Numbered from the stretch's first letter, positions 9,077 through 18,226 are shown. The stretch is DNA of 64,000 nucleotides from Clostridium_AM tanneri (GCF_033659955.1 NZ_JARUJP010000019.1:1-64000); one strand, 5' to 3'. Translations and numbers: made by a program. Notes: generated by a model from the letters alone, not told the origin.

Positions 9077-10327
9077 TTAAATTTTTCTTGGGTCAGTTAT
9101 TACTCCAGTAATTGCAGATGCTGCTGCAACAGCTGGTGAAGATAGATAAATCAATGACTTAGCACTACCCATCCTACCTAAAAAGTTTCTATTATTTGTT
9201 CCTAAAATAACCTCTCCGTCACTAACTAAGCCTCCACTTCTTCCCTGGCAAAGTGAACAATAAGAATGAGTAACCATAGCTCCAGCTTCTACTAGTGTTT
9301 CAATATATCCTAATTTAATTGCTTCCTTAAATATTTTATTAGATGCTGGTGAAACAATAAATTTTACAAAAGGATTGATTTTTTTGCCCTTTAAAATTTT
9401 AGCCGCAATCTCTAAATCCTCCAGTTTTCCATTAGTGCAAGAACCTAAAAATACCTGGTTAATCTTTAAACCTTCTACCTCAGTAATTGGATGAACATTA
9501 TCAACATATTGTGGACATGAAATCTGAGGAACTAGTTCTTCTGCTTTGTAGTAAAGTGCTCTTTCATAGTTAGCATCCTCATCAAAGCACAGCCACTTTA
9601 CATCTTCATAATTAACTCCACTATAGTCACAAGTTTTTTCATCGGGAGCAAATAAACCAACTTTTCCTCCACATTCCACAACCATATTTGAAATTGTAAG
9701 CCTAGAGTCTACACTTAGTTCATCAATGGCTGTACCACAAAATTCTAGGGATTTGTATGTTCCGCCATCGGATTTTATATCTCCTAATACTTTAAGTATT
9801 ATATCCTTTGAGCTTACAAACTCTGGCAAAACACCATCTATCTGAATTTTTATAGCACTAGGTACTCTTACCCACATTTCTCCTGTTCCAAGTATTGATG
9901 CCATTTCAGTATGCCCTATACCTGTGGCAAAACAGCCTACAGCTCCGTAAGTTGTAGTATGTGAATCCGTAACATAAACCACCTGTCCTGGCTTTGCATA
10001 TCCCATTTCAGGCATCAGTTGATGTGATATACCTTCTGATACATGAAGATTTTTAATACCAAATTCTTCTGCAAATTTATATCCATATCGTAAATGCCTA
10101 GGATCATCCTTTAAGCACGTAAGATTTAGATGATCAAACATTATAGCTATTTTATCTTTATCCCAAACTTCTTTAAATTCCATTTCTTTAAATTTGTTAT
10201 AAACAAATGGAGTATATATGTCATGAAACATTACAGTATCTGGTTTAGTTATGACTATATCCCCTGGTTTAATATTTTCTACTCCAGTGTTATGCATAAG
10301 AAGTTTTTCAGCTAATGTATTTCCCAT
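9077..10327 (-). CDS. 3-isopropylmalate dehydratase/homoaconitase-family large subunit
   Basis: The 416-residue protein is an aconitase-superfamily large subunit with all three [4Fe-4S] ligands: Cys297 in GSCTNG and Cys357/Cys360 in SYCSLCQG. DSHTTTYGAVG (121-131) is the substrate-loop signature. Length matches bacterial/archaeal LeuC2-type subunits. With the small subunit encoded just upstream it should move a hydroxyl group by dehydration-hydration on a malate-type acid (isopropylmalate, homocitrate, dimethylmalate or similar). Its ATG overlaps the small-subunit stop by one base, implying translational coupling; GGGGGG precedes it. No isopropylmalate synthase gene is present in the operon, so a role outside leucine synthesis is possible. 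Confidence 0.85.
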   Translation of the reverse strand: MGNTLAEKLLMHNTGVENIKPGDIVITKPDTVMFHDIYTPFVYNKFKEMEFKEVWDKDKIAIMFDHLNLTCLKDDPRHLRYGYKFAEEFGIKNLHVSEGISHQLMPEMGYAKPGQVVYVTDSHTTTYGAVGCFATGIGHTEMASILGTGEMWVRVPSAIKIQIDGVLPEFVSSKDIILKVLGDIKSDGGTYKSLEFCGTAIDELSVDSRLTISNMVVECGGKVGLFAPDEKTCDYSGVNYEDVKWLCFDEDANYERALYYKAEELVPQISCPQYVDNVHPITEVEGLKINQVFLGSCTNGKLEDLEIAAKILKGKKINPFVKFIVSPASNKIFKEAIKLGYIETLVEAGAMVTHSYCSLCQGRSGGLVSDGEVILGTNNRNFLGRMGSAKSLIYLSSPAVAAASAITGVITDPRKI

Positions 10328-10833
10328 TATCTATCCCCCCTTTTTGCTCTGTTTCTTTTCTGCATGCTTTTGATTAAGCCTCCATCCTCAATAATTTTAA
10401 AAAGGTTTTCTGGCATTTGAGGAATTTGAAATTCTTTACCATTACAAGATATTTTTTTATTTATTTCAACTTTTACAATATCACCCTCATTACAATGATC
10501 CGGTAAATCCTTGCTTTCTATTAGTAAAAGTCCGTTGTTAATTGCATTTCTGAAAAATATTTTAGCAAAGGATTTGGCAATGACGCACTTAATTCCAAGT
10601 GCAACTATTACCTCTGCCGCCTGTTCCCTTGAAGAACCACATCCAAAATTTTTACCACCAACTATAATGTCTCCAGATGCTATCAAACCTGGCAGCTCTG
10701 GTCTTAAAGGTTCAAATGCATATTGCTTCATTTCTTCAATAGTAGGTATAGCTAAATATTGTGTAGGAATTATGATATCAGTATCAATATCATCTCTTAG
10801 TTTCCATACTCTTCCTTCAAATTCTTGAATCAT
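10327..10833 (-). CDS. 3-isopropylmalate dehydratase-family small subunit
   Basis: The 168-residue protein starts at 10833 after TTAGGAGG. It has the small-subunit signatures DDIDTDIIIPTQYL, FGCGSSREQAAEV and AKSFAKIFFRNAINNG, and the short length of archaeal-type LeuD. The residues after the QYL loop (AIPTIEEM) set substrate size in this family; they match neither the leucine-type nor the homoaconitase-type loop that I know, so specificity is open. It pairs with the large subunit at 9077, with which it overlaps by one base. Confidence 0.87.
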   Translation of the reverse strand: MIQEFEGRVWKLRDDIDTDIIIPTQYLAIPTIEEMKQYAFEPLRPELPGLIASGDIIVGGKNFGCGSSREQAAEVIVALGIKCVIAKSFAKIFFRNAINNGLLLIESKDLPDHCNEGDIVKVEINKKISCNGKEFQIPQMPENLFKIIEDGGLIKSMQKRNRAKRGDR

Positions 10834-10849
10834 AATATCGCCTCCTAAG

Positions 10850-12028
10850 TTAAGATAATTCAGGGCAAATATATCCAGTAAGTGCAGTCATAGCTGCTGT
10901 AGCCGGAGAAGAAATATAAATCTTAGCTGTATCTGAACCAGCATGTCCCTTCTCATTGTATGTTCCAGCAGAAACTAAAACTTCATCAGTATCGATAATT
11001 CCCTGAGATTTGCCCCAATCTGCACTACATCCTTGATTCATTACTAAACATCCTGCATCAATGAATATTTCAATTAATCCTTCTTGAAGTGCCTTAATGT
11101 AAACAGCGCTTGTAGCAGGTGCAACTAACATTCTTAATCTATAAGCAATCTTTTTACCCTTTAGTACCTTAGCTGCACTTCTTAAATCCTCAATTTTACC
11201 TCCAGCATTACCACCGATAAAAACCTCATTAACTAAAACTTCTTTTAAAGTATCTGCCTCTACAATTTCACTGTAGCTATCCGGCTTAACAACTAGCGGT
11301 TTAATTTTTCCTAAATCATATTTATAACTACCACAATAAGAATCCTTATCCAAATCGTTATCAAAATTTACAATTGCGCTGATAGCTCCAGTTTTTCCTG
11401 CAAGACTACATATGGTAGTCAAATCTTCCTCAGTTAAGTTTGATAATCCATCACCAACAAACTCAATAATTTTCCCTTCTAAAGCTTTACATCCAACCTG
11501 TCTAATAATTTCTAAGGTAACATCTTTTGAATAAACTCCTGGATTCAATTTTCCAGTAAGCTCAACCATTATTATTTCGGGAGCTGTTATTTCTATAAAT
11601 CCAGTTTTTATTATCTCTGTTAACTTCTCTGGTTTAACCTTAAAGCCCATGGCACTTTTTGCACCAAAAATCGCTGTATGATTTCCACATCCAACAACTA
11701 TATCTCCATTTTTAATATATTTTTCTAAAGCTAACTGATATCCAATACCTTCTCCGTTATGAAGGAGAGTATTGTACTTCTTTGCAAATTCTATCAATTT
11801 CTTTTGAATTTCAGCTGCTTCTATTGAACCAGCAGGAGTATCGTGGTCAATAGCAACAATAACTTTTTTGTTGTCAAATAACGTATCCTCACTTTTTAGG
11901 AAATCAACAGAAGTATTAGACTCTGCATCATCAATTAAGCAGTAACTAACGGCTATCTTAATGTTTTCGCCAGCGGTAATTTCCTTCAAATATGCCGCCT
12001 TTGATAATATCTTATTACCTAGCATCAT
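10850..12028 (-). CDS. Degenerate aconitase-fold large-subunit paralogue lacking two Fe-S ligands
   Basis: The 392-residue protein aligns along its whole length with the neighbouring large subunit (NHTAIFG against SHTTTYG; VFIGGNAGGKIEDL against VFLGSCTNGKLEDL; the C-terminal SSPATAAMTALTGYI against SSPAVAAASAITGVI). The first Fe-S cysteine is replaced by Asn274 and the third by Asp337; only Cys334 remains, with an extra Cys327. The canonical cluster therefore cannot form. The frame is intact, begins behind GAGGAGG and sits between the dehydrogenase and small-subunit genes with tight spacing, so it appears selected rather than decaying. It could be a Fe-S-independent enzyme, a regulatory or scaffold subunit, or a partner of the shared small subunit. 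Function unknown. Confidence 0.8.
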   Translation of the reverse strand: MMLGNKILSKAAYLKEITAGENIKIAVSYCLIDDAESNTSVDFLKSEDTLFDNKKVIVAIDHDTPAGSIEAAEIQKKLIEFAKKYNTLLHNGEGIGYQLALEKYIKNGDIVVGCGNHTAIFGAKSAMGFKVKPEKLTEIIKTGFIEITAPEIIMVELTGKLNPGVYSKDVTLEIIRQVGCKALEGKIIEFVGDGLSNLTEEDLTTICSLAGKTGAISAIVNFDNDLDKDSYCGSYKYDLGKIKPLVVKPDSYSEIVEADTLKEVLVNEVFIGGNAGGKIEDLRSAAKVLKGKKIAYRLRMLVAPATSAVYIKALQEGLIEIFIDAGCLVMNQGCSADWGKSQGIIDTDEVLVSAGTYNEKGHAGSDTAKIYISSPATAAMTALTGYICPELS

Positions 12029-12040
12029 TTTTCCTCCTCA

Positions 12041-13117
12041 TTAAATATTATCTGCAATACGAGAACCCATTTCCTTTGTACCTATTAGCTTTTTACCCTC
12101 ACAAAATAAATCTCTTGTAACAAAATTCTCCTTAAGCACTCTATCTACAGCATTTTCCACCTTTAAAGCTTCCTCACTCAATCCTAATGAATATCTAAGC
12201 AAAAGGGCAGATGCTAAAATCACCCCTATAGGGTTTGCAACATCTTTACCAACAATGCTTTCATCAGTGTTATGCAACTGATTAGGTGTAAAAATTCCAG
12301 GTCCTTTTATACCAAGCTCAGCAGAAGCCAATATGCCTGCAGTTCCAGTAATTTGACTTAGTTCATCTGCTATAATATCACCAAAAATATTTGAAGCGAT
12401 AATGACATCGAATTTACTTGGATCTTTTAGTACCTCCATAGATGCATTATCAATTAAATAATGTTTTACTTCCACCTCTGGATAGTCTTTTGAAATCTCA
12501 TTCACAACAGTTCTCCAAAGCATTGAACTTTCTAGAACATTGGCCTTATCAAGACTTGCAAGCTTTTTTCGCCTTTTCATAGCGGCTTCAAAGCCCATAA
12601 TTACAGTTTTTCTAATGATTTCTTCATTATAATATTCTAAATCACTTGCTTCTCTTCCAAACTTACCTACACCAGTTTTCTTTTCTGAGCAAATCATACC
12701 ACCTACAATATCCCTTACTACAAGAATATCAAGGCCTTTTCTAAGAATACTTTCCTTCAAAGGAGAAAAGCTTGTTAAGGCGCTATTTACAAATATTGGT
12801 CTCAGATTATCTCCTAAACTGAGTTCTTTTCTAAGTTGTAATATAGCCTTTTCTGGTTTTTTATCTAGAGGTTGGCTATCCCATTTTGCTCCGCCAATAG
12901 CTCCCAAAATTATTGCATTACTTTTTTTACAAACCTCTAAGTTATCTTTTGTCAAAGGTTCACCATATTTCTCAATAGATGCACCACCAGCTTCTATTTC
13001 TGTATACTTAAACTTATGTGAAAACAATTTTCCTATTTTATCTAATATTTTAGTAGCTTCTTTAATTACCTCAGGACCAATTCCATCCCCAGATATTAGT
13101 GCTATATTAAATTCCAT
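12041..13117 (-). CDS. LeuB/isocitrate-dehydrogenase-family oxidative decarboxylase
   Basis: The 358-residue protein starts at the ATG at 13117 (GGAGG five bases upstream; an in-frame GTG at 13129 lies inside the ribosome site). Signatures include GDGIGPEV near the N-terminus, LRPIFVNS, VVRDIVGG, LDKANVLESSMLWR and the metal-binding SNIFGDIIADE. These mark NAD(P)-dependent beta-decarboxylating dehydrogenases acting on isopropylmalate, isocitrate, homoisocitrate or tartrate. The usual nucleotide-binding EPIHGSAPDIAGK is replaced by TPNQLHNTDESIVGK, and the substrate helix differs from leucine-type enzymes. It is first in the operon, so the unit makes a 2-keto acid by isomerisation and oxidative decarboxylation. 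Leucine synthesis is possible but not required by the sequence. Confidence 0.85.
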   Translation of the reverse strand: MEFNIALISGDGIGPEVIKEATKILDKIGKLFSHKFKYTEIEAGGASIEKYGEPLTKDNLEVCKKSNAIILGAIGGAKWDSQPLDKKPEKAILQLRKELSLGDNLRPIFVNSALTSFSPLKESILRKGLDILVVRDIVGGMICSEKKTGVGKFGREASDLEYYNEEIIRKTVIMGFEAAMKRRKKLASLDKANVLESSMLWRTVVNEISKDYPEVEVKHYLIDNASMEVLKDPSKFDVIIASNIFGDIIADELSQITGTAGILASAELGIKGPGIFTPNQLHNTDESIVGKDVANPIGVILASALLLRYSLGLSEEALKVENAVDRVLKENFVTRDLFCEGKKLIGTKEMGSRIADNI

Positions 13118-13214
13118 TTTATCCTCCACTTGTCGATACTAAATTTGCTAAGTTTTTATTACTATCTGTTAAACTTTAGTTATTAGATTATAAACTCTCT
13201 ATTAGTTTAACTAA

Positions 13215-13252
13215 GAATCAGCAGTAGTCCCAATGGAAAATGTTGCTGATTC
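13215..13252 (-). terminator. Possible weak terminator after PFOR
   Basis: A 9-bp inverted repeat (GAATCAGCA with TGCTGATTC) with a 20-nt loop lies between the PFOR stop at 13278 and the dehydrogenase start at 13117. It lacks a strong T-run, so readthrough from PFOR into the downstream operon is possible. No T-box signature was seen. Confidence 0.4.
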
Positions 13253-13277
13253 CAGTCTTGTTTTACATCATTGCATA

Positions 13278-16200
13278 TTAGTTATCTGCAAGTTTTTTAT
13301 ATTTTTCGTATTTTTCTTTTGCAGATTTCTCTGCAACTTCAAATAATTCTTCTGCAGCTTCAGGGAATGTTCTTTGAAGTGATGAGTAACGAACTTCACC
13401 TAATAAGAACTCTTTAAAGCTGCTCTTTGGCTCTTTTGAATCCAATACAAATGGATTTTTCCCTTCTTCTTTTACAAGTGGATTATATCTATATAAGTGC
13501 CAATATCCTGCTTCAACTGCACGCTTTTGTTCTAATTGAGAAGTACTCATACCACCTTTTAAACCGTGGCTTATACATGGAGCATAAGCTACTATAATTG
13601 ATGGTCCAGGATAGCTTTCAGCTTCTGCAACAGCTTTCAAAAATTGACTTTGGCTTGCTCCCATTGCAACTTGTGCTACATACACATAACCATAGCTCAT
13701 GGCCATCATTCCTAAGTCTTTTTTCTGAATCTTCTTACCAGATGCAGCAAACTGAGCAACTGCTCCTACAGGTGTAGCTTTAGAAGATTGTCCACCAGTG
13801 TTTGAGTAAACTTCTGTATCAAGCACAATTACATTGACATCTTCACCAGAAGCAAGAACGTGATCTAATCCTCCAAATCCAATGTCATATGCCCATCCGT
13901 CTCCACCATACATCCACATTGATTTCTTTACAAGATGTTCCTTGTTATCTAGTATTTCATCCACTAATTCTTTCAGCTGTCCATCAAAGCTTGAACTTTC
14001 TAATACATTTACAACATTTCTACTTAAAGCTTTTGAAGTTTTACTGTTGTTATAGTTATCAATCCACTCTTGTAATGTGGATTTCACATTTGCATCTTCA
14101 GTTAAATTAAGAATGTCTTGAATTTTAGATTTCAAGTTATCCCTTTGTTGCTTAACTGCTAAGCACATACCAAGACTAAACTCTGCATTGTTCTCAAATA
14201 GTGAGTTTGACCAAGCTGGACCATGTCCTTCAAAATTTGTTGTATATGGTACACATGGAGCCGCTGCACCCCAAGCCTGTAAACAACCTGTAGCACTAGC
14301 AAGATACATTCTATCTCCAAATAGTTGTGTTATTATTTTGGCATAAGGAGTTTCTCCACATCCTGCACAAGCACCAGAGAACTCAAGAAGAGGCTTTTCA
14401 AATTGACTTCCTTTTACTGTATTAATATCAGCAGGATTTTCTTTTTTAGAAATTGATAATGCATAGTACCAGTTATCCATTTCATTTTGTTGAGTTTCAG
14501 CTGGCTCCATGGTAAGAGCTTTTTCTTTAGCTGGACAAACTTGAGCACAAACTCCACAGCCTGTACAATCTAATACATCAACTTGTATTCTGTAATTATA
14601 ATTTTCAAAACCTTTGCCTATAGCCTTTTTAAGCTTAAACCCTTCTGGCGCCTTATTTGTTTCTTCTTCATTTGCTAAGAAAGGTCTTATAGCAGCATGA
14701 GGACAGACAAATGAGCATTGGTTACACTGTATACATTTGTCTATATTCCAAACTGGAACATCTACAGCTATACCTCTCTTTTCATAAGCAGATGTACCAA
14801 GAGGCACTGTACCGTCTTCTCTTCCTACAAAGACACTTACAGGCAACTTATCTCCTTCTTGTGCATTTACAGGCATAAGAATATTTTTAACGTAATCTGG
14901 AACATCTACTATTGCTGCTGCTTCTACTTCTGTTGCATCAGCCCAGGCTGCTGGAACCTTAATTTCTACTAGACCTTCAACACCTTTATCTACGGCGGCA
15001 TAGTTCATGTTAACGATTTTATCACCCTTTTTACTATAGCTCTTATAAATCATTTTCTTCATATACTCTATAGCTTCTTCTATAGGTATAATATTAGCAA
15101 GTTTAAAGAAAGCAGCCTGAAGAACAGTATTCGTGCGATTTCCAAGTCCTAATTCTTTAGCTATGCCTGTAGCATTTATTGTGTAAAATTTGATACCATG
15201 CTCTGCAATGTATTTTTTCATCTTAGCTGGAAGATGTTGTTCTAACTCTTCACTATTCCAGCTGCAGTTTAATAAAAATGTCTTTCCATCTTTTAAATCA
15301 GAAATTATGTCATACTTATCTACATATGAAGCATTGTGACAAGCAACAAAATCTGCCTTTTTTACAAAATAACTTGAACGTATAGGTTCTTTTCCAAAAC
15401 GCAAGTGTGATTGTGTTACTCCACCAGATTTCTTTGAATCGTATGAAAAATATGCTTGTGCATACATCTCTGTATGGTCACCTATGATTTTAATTGAGTT
15501 TTTATTAGCTCCTACTGTACCATCTGAACCAAGTCCCCAGAATTTACAGCTTATTGTTCCCTTTGGTGCAACGTCTAATTCTTCTCCTACTTCTAATGAA
15601 AGATACGTTACATCATCAACTATACCAACTGTAAAATGGTTTTTAGGAGTATTTTGTTTAAGGTTATCAAATACTGCAACTATTTGTGCTGGTGTTGTAT
15701 CCTTTGAAGAAAGTCCATAACGACCTGCATATAATTCAGGTCTTTCAGATTTATTAGCATAAGCTGTACAAATATCTTCATATAAAGGTTCAGCAGCTGC
15801 TCCTGGTTCTTTTGTTCTATCTAAAATAGCAATTCTCTTAGCTGTGGCAGGAACTGCTTTTAAAAAGTGTTCAACTGAGAATGGTCTATAAAGATGTACT
15901 TGAACAAGTCCAACCTTTTCACCTTTTGCATTTAAATAATCTATTGTTTCTTCTATAGGACCACATACAGAGCCCATTGCAATAACTATACGTTCCGCAT
16001 CTGGTGCACCATAATAATTAAACAATTTATAGTTTCTTCCTGTAAGCTTATTAATCTCATTCATGTAATCTTCCACAATACCTGGAATAGCATTATAGAA
16101 TCCATTGCTTGCTTCACGTGCTTGGAAGAATATATCTGGATTTTGTACTGTACTACGTTGTACAGGTCTTTCAGGATTTAAAGAATTTTTTCTAAATGCT

Positions 16201-16802
16201 TTAAGAGCCTCTTTATCTACAAGTCTACTTAAATCATCATATTCAAGGCATTCAATTTTTTGGATTTCGTGTGAAGTTCTAAATCCATCAAAGAAGTGTA
16301 AGAATGGAACACGTCCTTCGACTGCACTAAGATGTGCAACTCCTGATAAATCCATAACTTCTTGTACACTTGAGGTTGATAACATAGCAAAACCTGTTTG
16401 GCGACAAGCCATTACGTCTGAATGGTCACCAAAGATTGAAAGCGCATGGGTACCTACAGTACGAGCAGTTACATGTAAAACTCCTGGCTGTAACTGACCT
16501 GCTATTCTATACATAGTAGGAATCATCAGAAGTAAACCCTGTGAAGCTGTATATGATGTTGTTAAAGCTCCTGCTTCTAGTGAGCCATGAACTGCACCTA
16601 TAGCCCCTGCCTCAGATTGCATTTCTACTAATCTTACTGTTTGTCCGAAAATATTTTTCTTTCCTTTTGCTGACCATTCATCAACATGTTCAGCCATAGG
16701 TGATGATGGTGTAATTGGATAGATTGTTGCAACTTCTGTAAAAGCATATGATATATAAGCAGCAGCTTCATTTCCATCCATTGTTTTCATAACTTTAGGC
16801 AT
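13278..16802 (-). CDS. nifJ: Pyruvate:ferredoxin (flavodoxin) oxidoreductase
   Basis: The 1174-residue protein is a full-length single-chain PFOR. It oxidatively decarboxylates pyruvate with CoA to acetyl-CoA and CO2, reducing ferredoxin. The order is the pyrimidine-binding domain (YITPSSPM near 30-36), the transketolase C-like domain, a CoA/gamma domain, a two-cluster ferredoxin domain (CIQCNQCSFVCPHA and CTGCGVCAQVCPA), then the TPP-binding domain (ACAGCGETPY; GGDGWAYDIGFGG; NTGGQSSKATP). All ligands look intact. GGGAGG precedes the ATG. Four copies of a LacI-type palindrome cover its promoter (see 16836-16931), so expression is probably set by the divergent LacI regulator. This is a central energy enzyme of anaerobic fermentation. 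Confidence 0.96.
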   Translation of the reverse strand: MPKVMKTMDGNEAAAYISYAFTEVATIYPITPSSPMAEHVDEWSAKGKKNIFGQTVRLVEMQSEAGAIGAVHGSLEAGALTTSYTASQGLLLMIPTMYRIAGQLQPGVLHVTARTVGTHALSIFGDHSDVMACRQTGFAMLSTSSVQEVMDLSGVAHLSAVEGRVPFLHFFDGFRTSHEIQKIECLEYDDLSRLVDKEALKAFRKNSLNPERPVQRSTVQNPDIFFQAREASNGFYNAIPGIVEDYMNEINKLTGRNYKLFNYYGAPDAERIVIAMGSVCGPIEETIDYLNAKGEKVGLVQVHLYRPFSVEHFLKAVPATAKRIAILDRTKEPGAAAEPLYEDICTAYANKSERPELYAGRYGLSSKDTTPAQIVAVFDNLKQNTPKNHFTVGIVDDVTYLSLEVGEELDVAPKGTISCKFWGLGSDGTVGANKNSIKIIGDHTEMYAQAYFSYDSKKSGGVTQSHLRFGKEPIRSSYFVKKADFVACHNASYVDKYDIISDLKDGKTFLLNCSWNSEELEQHLPAKMKKYIAEHGIKFYTINATGIAKELGLGNRTNTVLQAAFFKLANIIPIEEAIEYMKKMIYKSYSKKGDKIVNMNYAAVDKGVEGLVEIKVPAAWADATEVEAAAIVDVPDYVKNILMPVNAQEGDKLPVSVFVGREDGTVPLGTSAYEKRGIAVDVPVWNIDKCIQCNQCSFVCPHAAIRPFLANEEETNKAPEGFKLKKAIGKGFENYNYRIQVDVLDCTGCGVCAQVCPAKEKALTMEPAETQQNEMDNWYYALSISKKENPADINTVKGSQFEKPLLEFSGACAGCGETPYAKIITQLFGDRMYLASATGCLQAWGAAAPCVPYTTNFEGHGPAWSNSLFENNAEFSLGMCLAVKQQRDNLKSKIQDILNLTEDANVKSTLQEWIDNYNNSKTSKALSRNVVNVLESSSFDGQLKELVDEILDNKEHLVKKSMWMYGGDGWAYDIGFGGLDHVLASGEDVNVIVLDTEVYSNTGGQSSKATPVGAVAQFAASGKKIQKKDLGMMAMSYGYVYVAQVAMGASQSQFLKAVAEAESYPGPSIIVAYAPCISHGLKGGMSTSQLEQKRAVEAGYWHLYRYNPLVKEEGKNPFVLDSKEPKSSFKEFLLGEVRYSSLQRTFPEAAEELFEVAEKSAKEKYEKYKKLADN

Positions 16803-16835
16803 AGATAAATCCTCCCAATTCTATAGTGATCATGT

Positions 16836-16931
16836 TAGTATAACGTTGTACTTAGCAAAATTTAACGTTATACTAACATGATGCTTTTCTTTAGTATAAC
16901 GTTGTACTTATTATAGTATAACGTTATACTA
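16836..16931. promoter_or_regulatory. Four LacI-type operators in two 22-bp-spaced pairs
   Basis: Four sites share the core TAGTATAACGTTATACTA, with the central CpG typical of LacI-family operators: 16836-16853 and 16892-16909 (both TAGTATAACGTTGTACTT), 16858-16875 (one perfect half), and 16914-16931 (a perfect 18-bp palindrome). Centres are 22, 34 and 22 bp apart, so the four form two equal pairs about two helical turns apart. The outermost palindrome fills the spacer of the PFOR promoter. Confidence 0.85.
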
Positions 16932-16938
16932 AAGTCAA
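16910..16938 (-). promoter_or_regulatory. PFOR promoter
   Basis: On the minus strand TTGACT (16938-16933), a 17-bp spacer and TATAAT (16915-16910) form a near-consensus sigma-A promoter. The spacer is almost exactly the perfect operator palindrome, so a bound repressor would exclude RNA polymerase. A second operator lies over the expected start point. Confidence 0.85.
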
Positions 16939-17027
16939 TATGTTTTATTTTTTATTTGAACCGTTTACACAGTCTATAGTAATATAACTATTAGTAAAAA
17001 GTGTAGTGATGAACATATTAATTTTAC

Positions 17028-17056
17028 TTGACAAAATTACTCATTTTTTTTATAAT
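17028..17056 (+). promoter_or_regulatory. Promoter of the LacI-family gene
   Basis: TTGACA at 17028-17033, a 17-bp spacer and TATAAT at 17051-17056 form a consensus sigma-A promoter 50 bases before the regulator start. No copy of the operator palindrome overlaps it, so the regulator is probably not strongly self-repressed. Confidence 0.85.
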
Positions 17057-17105
17057 TTAGTGTGGATTTCTAAACATAAATTTAATTTGTAAATGAGTGA
17101 TTAAA

Positions 17106-18143
17106 ATGGCTACTATTAAAGATGTCGCAAACCTAGCAGGAGTCTCTGCTGGTACTGTATCAATAATCTTAAACGGTAAAGCATCTGAAAGAAAAATATC
17201 TATAGAAACACAGGAGAAAGTCATGGCTGCTGTCAAAGAGCTTGATTATCGTCCAAATATTTCTGCGAGAAAGTTACGCAGTCAAGATGTGTCTAATAAT
17301 CCAACAATTGCATTGTACTGGGCATCAGACGTCCGCGTTAACTTAATGGCCAGATTCTTAAGAGGACTGCAAAACGCAACTAGTCAATTAGGTCGTAACT
17401 TTGACATTGTAATCTGTCCTTATAAAAATGATTTTCTTCATTTAGAAAATGGACTTAAGCATCGTAACATATATAATGCTGCAATTATTGCAAATACCTC
17501 TGTTTCTGATATGGAATATCTTGAAAGTATAACTCCAGAAATACCAGTGGTTTTATTTAATCGTTTCTCTGATAAATACTGTGCAGTCCATGTTGATAAC
17601 TACAAAATGGGCGTAGAATCTGCATTGTTATTTTCTAAGATGGGACATAAGGATGCAGCAATCATGCTGGCTAAGTCAGCTTATCTTGCAATGGATATTA
17701 GAAACAGAGGTTTTGTGGAAACCTGCAAAAATAATGGAATTGAAATATTACCAGAGAACATTATAATTTCCGATAACACCATAGAGGGTGGTGTGGAGGC
17801 AGCCAAGAAATTTATTAACTTAGACAATCCTCCAAAAGCCTTATTCTGTAATTCTGATACTATAGCCTTAGGTGCTCTTCATGTTTTTAATAAGGAAGGA
17901 ATTAAGGTTCCCGAAGATGTGGAGATAATTGCAGTTGGTATGAGTAGTGTTGAAAATACGGAATTTAGTAATCCACCACTTACCGTAGTTAATATTCCTA
18001 TGGAAGAGATGGCTACTTCTTGTATTAAAATTATTTCTGGTCTAATTGATCATAATGTTGAGAATTCTACTTCTATTTTGTTTGATACTCCATTAATAAT
18101 TAGAGATTCTTGTGGCGCTATTAGACCTAAAAGTGCTCAGTAG
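17106..18143 (+). CDS. LacI-family transcriptional regulator, probable PFOR repressor
   Basis: The 345-residue protein starts at ATG 17106 (MATIKDVANLAG, the usual LacI opening); a GTG at 17097 would add three residues. Residues 1-60 form the LacI helix-turn-helix and hinge (AGTVSIILNG, YRPNISARKL). The rest is a periplasmic-binding-protein-like sensor domain with FNRFSDKYCAVHVDNYKMG and ALFCNSDTIALGALHVF, which binds an unknown small molecule. It is divergent from PFOR, and the operators between them are of LacI type, so PFOR is the likely target. A sugar- or organic-acid-responsive LacI regulator devoted to PFOR is uncommon in my knowledge of clostridia. A 13-bp-stem terminator follows. Confidence 0.9.
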   Translation: MATIKDVANLAGVSAGTVSIILNGKASERKISIETQEKVMAAVKELDYRPNISARKLRSQDVSNNPTIALYWASDVRVNLMARFLRGLQNATSQLGRNFDIVICPYKNDFLHLENGLKHRNIYNAAIIANTSVSDMEYLESITPEIPVVLFNRFSDKYCAVHVDNYKMGVESALLFSKMGHKDAAIMLAKSAYLAMDIRNRGFVETCKNNGIEILPENIIISDNTIEGGVEAAKKFINLDNPPKALFCNSDTIALGALHVFNKEGIKVPEDVEIIAVGMSSVENTEFSNPPLTVVNIPMEEMATSCIKIISGLIDHNVENSTSILFDTPLIIRDSCGAIRPKSAQ

Positions 18144-18178
18144 GAAAATTAATAACTATAATATATATATCAAACGTT

Positions 18179-18226
18179 AAACTAGTGACATTAAAACTTT
18201 ATGTTTCGATGTCACTAGTTTTATTA
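18179..18226 (+). terminator. Terminator of the LacI-family gene
   Basis: AAACTAGTGACAT and ATGTCACTAGTTT form a 13-bp stem with a 17-nt loop, followed by TTATT. It lies 36 bases after the regulator stop. Confidence 0.75.

Noticed and set aside
13118..13277. T-box leader for a leucine operon
   Set aside because: No T-box core sequence or specifier-like stem was found; only a weak 9-bp inverted repeat is present.
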